Shown here piece after piece: positions 63,226 to 64,000 of a stretch of 64,000 bases of DNA. The notes beneath the pieces were generated by a model. It was not told the origin of the DNA. It did not search any database and saw only the letters and a list, made by a program, of their open reading frames with translations. The position numbers were made by a program, and so were the translations under genes. The stretch is from VYFG01 sp965203365 (GTDB lineage Bacteria; Pseudomonadota; Gammaproteobacteria; Arenicellales; Poriferihabitantaceae): contig OZ241878.1 in the NCBI GenBank assembly GCA_965203365.1, positions 930,001 through 994,000 on the forward strand, in the 5' to 3' direction. The stretch's first letter is position 1; the number at the start of each line of letters is the position of its first letter.

Positions 63226-63321
63226 TGTCGATCACATAACATTCGCCAGCGCGAACCTCCCATTTCCCTCCCGAAAACCAATTTCCAACTGACAAGGCGC
63301 TCTTCCAATCGAATACTTCAC

Positions 63322-63936
63322 ATGGTGATTAAGCTACATACCGACCTCTCACAACTGGAGCCCGGTATCCCCGAGTCCATCCCTGTTCCGCAGGAGCAAT
63401 TCTGGATTTTTACTTATGGTTCGTTGATGTGGAATCCTGGATTCGAGTTCCGGCAAGCACAGACGGGAACATTATACGGATATCATCGAAGGCTCTGTTT
63501 GTGGTCAGTCCGATATCGAGGTTCAGTGGATCGGCCTGGATTGGTGCTGGGACTGGATCGGGGTGGTTCCTGTCGGGGCTATGTATATCTTGTCGACGAC
63601 GCGCTGACTGATCAGGTGGTGGAATACCTCTGCGAGCGAGAACTCCTGATCGGTTCGTACGATCCCAGGCTGGTGCCAGTCACACTGCACGATGGACGCA
63701 AAATTACGGCACTGACATTCATCTCCAAACCGAACCATCCCCATTTTGCCCCCAGACTGACCTTGGAACAAACCGTCCAAGTGGTCCAAAATGCCCAGGG
63801 AGCACGGGGTTGCAACCGTTCGTATGTGACCAACACCGTCTCCCATATGGATCAACTCGGGATCCATGACACCGAGTTGCACCGCGTGGCAAGACATCTG
63901 ACAAATCCCCGATCTTCCCAACCATCAGCGCCGTGA
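63322..63936 (+). CDS. chaC: Glutathione-specific gamma-glutamylcyclotransferase ChaC
   Basis: Degrades glutathione to 5-oxoproline and Cys-Gly. 'FTYGSLMWNPGFEF' (30-43) is the substrate-binding loop and 'CERELLIGSYDPRLVPV' (about 108-124) contains the expected catalytic glutamate. 204 aa, slightly shorter than E. coli ChaC. The HIT gene starts 10 bp downstream. Confidence 0.93.
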   Translation: MVIKLHTDLSQLEPGIPESIPVPQEQFWIFTYGSLMWNPGFEFRQAQTGTLYGYHRRLCLWSVRYRGSVDRPGLVLGLDRGGSCRGYVYLVDDALTDQVVEYLCERELLIGSYDPRLVPVTLHDGRKITALTFISKPNHPHFAPRLTLEQTVQVVQNAQGARGCNRSYVTNTVSHMDQLGIHDTELHRVARHLTNPRSSQPSAP

Positions 63937-63946
63937 TTGAATCCTT

Positions 63947-64000
63947 ATGAGTGAAAACGAAACAACCTTGTTCAGCAAAATTGTCAACCGGGAAATTCCC
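63947..64000 (+). CDS. HIT-family protein, 3'-truncated by the window edge
   Basis: Only 18 codons are present: 'MSENETTLFSKIVNREIP'. 'LFSKIVNREIP' is the near-universal opening of HinT-type histidine-triad nucleotide hydrolases. Ten bp after chaC. The histidine triad itself lies beyond the window. Confidence 0.75.
   Translation, partial: MSENETTLFSKIVNREIP

Noticed and set aside
1..64000. CRISPR array, prophage, toxin-antitoxin or defence island
   Set aside because: No regularly spaced repeats, no integrase, phage structural or restriction genes were seen; the SdhE gene is the FAD factor, not a toxin partner.

Overview
The window is a chromosomal stretch of a free-living-type gammaproteobacterium with roughly balanced base composition. 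The evidence is gene order and content, not a database search. Several blocks keep an order typical of Pseudomonas-like gammaproteobacteria: mutS-fdxA; fis-purH-purD; aroQ-accB-accC-prmA-(zinc-ribbon DUF3426 gene); accA-tilS-pyrG-kdsA-eno-ftsB; and thrS-infC-rpmI-rplT-pheS-pheT-ihfA-merR-tRNA-Pro. KdsA and WaaA (Kdo synthesis and transfer) imply a Gram-negative lipopolysaccharide outer membrane. SdhCDAB and oxygen-dependent HemF imply aerobic respiration. I cannot name the genus.

Layout. 1-8.8 kb: 3' part of a class I fumarase, trmJ (convergent to it), then suhB-mutS-fdxA and pepN on the + strand. 9.1-16.4 kb: a minus-strand run in transcription order fis, purH, a three-part membrane protein of unknown role, purD, tsaC, hemF, waaA. 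16.55-17.42 kb: a decayed IS30-family insertion sequence in the slot where dusB usually lies. 17.5-22.4 kb: aroQ, accB, accC, prmA and the DUF3426 gene. 22.7-28.0 kb: an Lrp-family regulator, a second IS30-like remnant, and a succinate dehydrogenase locus (SDHAF4-like gene, sdhC, sdhD, sdhA, sdhB, sdhE), with ygfZ divergent from it. 29.0-36.3 kb: pncC, accA, tilS, pyrG, kdsA, eno, ftsB. 36.3-42.4 kb: a pitrilysin-type M16 peptidase, tRNA-Glu, tRNA-Ala, a small His/Arg/Tyr-rich exported protein, gltX and tRNA-Pro. 42.5-50.4 kb: the thrS...merR translation cluster and tRNA-Val. 50.4-52.3 kb: a gene-free stretch with repeat blocks shared with the second IS30-like remnant. 52.3-56.3 kb: rne and convergent rlmD. 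57.2-64.0 kb: NAD-glutamate dehydrogenase, metC, chaC and the first codons of a HIT-family gene.

How it works together: the content is overwhelmingly housekeeping, covering TCA cycle (fumarase, SDH with its maturation factors), fatty-acid initiation (AccA/B/C), purine, CTP and haem synthesis, Kdo-LPS, translation, tRNA modification, mismatch repair and RNA decay. I found no defence system, CRISPR array, prophage or biosynthetic cluster. The most unusual items are a putative AUC start codon on infC, a decayed dispersed IS30-like family (one copy replacing dusB, one abutting the sdhE stop), an SDHAF4-like gene heading the sdh locus, a composite membrane protein inside the purine operon, and a perfect 30-bp tandem duplication across the infC stop codon.
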